DNA of 35,143 nucleotides from Candidatus Polarisedimenticolaceae bacterium. GTDB lineage: Bacteria > Pseudomonadota > Gammaproteobacteria > Chromatiales > Chromatiaceae. The position numbers and the translations under genes are program-made. The DNA lies in NCBI GenBank assembly GCA_021647945.1, contig JAKITT010000026.1:1-35143 (forward strand), given 5' to 3'. How positions within the stretch are numbered: position 1 is the first letter of the stretch; each line of letters begins with the position of its first letter. Below, piece by piece: positions 34,132-35,143 of the stretch. Under the pieces are notes generated by a model. That model saw nothing but the letters and a program-made list of their open reading frames with translations, had not been told where the DNA came from and ran no database searches.

Positions 34132-34980
34132 TTAATCGATAAAATCGCGGGTTCTTGTATCAGTCTTTTTGGCCGGTTTAGTATCTTGTGACACCATCTT
34201 TGAATCTAGAAGTTGATAATCGCCTTTGACTTTCAATGTGACTGTAACGGGGGATCGGGTGCTGTTTTTCCAGTACCAGCCGTGGGTGCCATCAAAAACG
34301 GCGGTTAGAGCGCCGCTTGATTGGCTCTCCGTGCTCTTTTTGAAGCTTTGGAAAGAGCCTGTGGTATCACCTGTTGGTTCCCCGTGGAAATCAAAAAACA
34401 GAGGTTCGCCATCGGCCTGCCATGCATATTCAAATGTTGCCCCTTCAACAAGGAGAAGCTTGTACTCCTTATCGCTCCTGGCTGGAATGATAATGGTGAT
34501 TGAATCTTCCCACTCAATTTGTTGAGCATCTTCAACTTTCCCCGTATCGGTAAAAACTGCTTGGTTCTCAGTACCCTGAGTGGGCTCTGCACTCACAGCA
34601 AATTCCTCAGGATTGGTGGTGTGCTCATAGCCATGCATCTGCATAAGAAAAAGCAGGCCGCCTAAGATGATCAGGAGATAGTTTGTAATCGTACTGAATG
34701 TCTGAAATGACGGAGTTTTTCGCCAAGTGGCGATGAGCAGCAACATCAGAACTAGAGCACTGATTTGTCCCAATTCGATACCGACATTGAACGAGATAAT
34801 GTTGAGCAGCAGGCTATCTTCACTCAGTGGCAGCTCTTGCAACCGGGTGGATAATCCGAAACCGTGGATCAGCCCGAGAGCAGTAATCATCAACATCATA
34901 TTGGGCGGTTTAACATTCAGGTATTTACGGAAACCGTCAATATTGGAAAAGGCGATGTAGCAAACACTCAGCGCAATCAC
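34132..34980 (-). CDS. HupE/UreJ-like membrane segment fused to a periplasmic 'transmembrane anchor'-type domain (5'-truncated)
   Basis: Residues 1-120 resemble the C-terminal half of HupE/UreJ permeases, implicated in nickel or cobalt uptake: four helices with ALGLIHGFGLSTRLQEL (about 34-50) and FNVGIELGQISALVL (64-78). Residues about 155-260 form a periplasmic domain (FDFHGEPTGDTTGSF, FDGTHGWYWKNS) like that of small 'transmembrane anchor' proteins found near metal-efflux genes. The expected N-terminal HupE part, with its HxxxGxDH motif, is missing. The GTG at 34980 is only the first start codon in frame. The frame is open to 35046 (WVEELSIHPPNAIQLNYFAID), with family-like sequence continuing there, and is blocked by TAG at 35047-35049. 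It is probably a remnant or frame-broken gene at the 5' end, leading an operon with the lipoprotein and DUF6488-like genes. Confidence 0.7.
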   Translation of the reverse strand: MIALSVCYIAFSNIDGFRKYLNVKPPNMMLMITALGLIHGFGLSTRLQELPLSEDSLLLNIISFNVGIELGQISALVLMLLLIATWRKTPSFQTFSTITNYLLIILGGLLFLMQMHGYEHTTNPEEFAVSAEPTQGTENQAVFTDTGKVEDAQQIEWEDSITIIIPARSDKEYKLLLVEGATFEYAWQADGEPLFFDFHGEPTGDTTGSFQSFKKSTESQSSGALTAVFDGTHGWYWKNSTRSPVTVTLKVKGDYQLLDSKMVSQDTKPAKKTDTRTRDFID

Positions 34981-35046
34981 CGCGTCAATTGCAAAGTAGT
35001 TAAGCTGAATAGCATTAGGGGGGTGGATACTTAGCTCCTCTACCCA

Positions 35047-35143
35047 CTACATATAGTGTTGCTGCCAATCGTAGCCATGAGTGATCTTAGCTCTAATCAC
35101 GGGCTCGGTTATAACTGATTGCTCCAGAAGTCTGCGAAAAACC
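35047..35143 (-). other. Possible 3' end of an unidentified reading frame abutting the HupE-like gene
   Basis: The minus strand is open from the window edge to TAG 35047-35049 in the same frame as the HupE-like gene, encoding about 31 residues ending KITHGYDWQQHYM. This does not look like HupE. It may be the end of another gene, for example a mobile-element gene, whose insertion removed the start of hupE, or HupE coding disrupted by mutation. A small imperfect palindrome (GGGTGG...CTACCC, about 35019-35046) marks the junction. Confidence 0.3.

Overview
The window is chromosomal DNA from a gammaproteobacterium. The evidence is core protein type and gene order: rsmB-fmt-def divergent from a LysM gene-dprA-smg-topA block, argS followed by a SPOR gene, and mutY with yggX. 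The NtrYX/TrkAH block, a rubredoxin beside asmA, a cNMP/rhodanese protein and GTAGGG-headed REP palindromes resemble Chromatiales-type sulfur oxidisers and their symbiont relatives. That placement is an inference. No sulfur-oxidation gene lies in the window.

Layout. (1) 1-1718 is an accessory junction. An intact tRNA-Phe(GAA) (1643-1718, minus) and a 36-bp copy of its 3' end (489-524, same orientation) bracket about 1.15 kb holding one gene, an NYN-domain nuclease-like protein. No integrase is visible. (2) 1786-7898, all minus: argS, SPOR protein, rubredoxin (54 aa), AsmA, mutY, yggX. (3) 8045-13099, minus: LysM protein, dprA, smg, topA. (4) 13214-23026, plus: def, fmt, rsmB, DUF4390 gene, ntrY-type kinase, ntrX-type regulator, trkA, trkH. 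(5) 23029-24284 is repeat-rich: a nested palindrome, yqaA (minus), a MITE-like element with terminal inverted repeats and a TTAG duplication, and a GC-rich structured stretch of unknown nature. (6) 24285-32375, plus: a retropepsin-like protease, a 1306-aa protein with two cNMP-binding-like domains, a rhodanese domain and about 900 residues of coiled coil, then glmU-glmS with a terminator. (7) 32376-35143, accessory: a secreted 12-cysteine protein, REP palindromes, and a minus-strand three-gene set (HupE-like/periplasmic-domain fusion, His-rich lipoprotein, DUF6488-like His-rich periplasmic protein) that looks like a metal-handling locus. Its first gene appears 5'-truncated near the window edge.

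How the genes work together. The core blocks cover translation (argS, def, fmt, rsmB, tRNA-Phe), DNA topology, repair and uptake (topA, mutY, dprA), oxidant and iron protection (yggX, possibly rubredoxin), envelope and division (AsmA, SPOR, LysM, glmU, glmS), and a membrane-signalling and potassium block (NtrYX, TrkAH). The least ordinary items are the tRNA-bracketed NYN gene, the giant cNMP-rhodanese-coiled-coil protein with a 189-bp tandem repeat, the MITE-like element, the nested palindrome, and the HupE fusion locus. No CRISPR array, rRNA, intact insertion sequence or complete prophage was seen.
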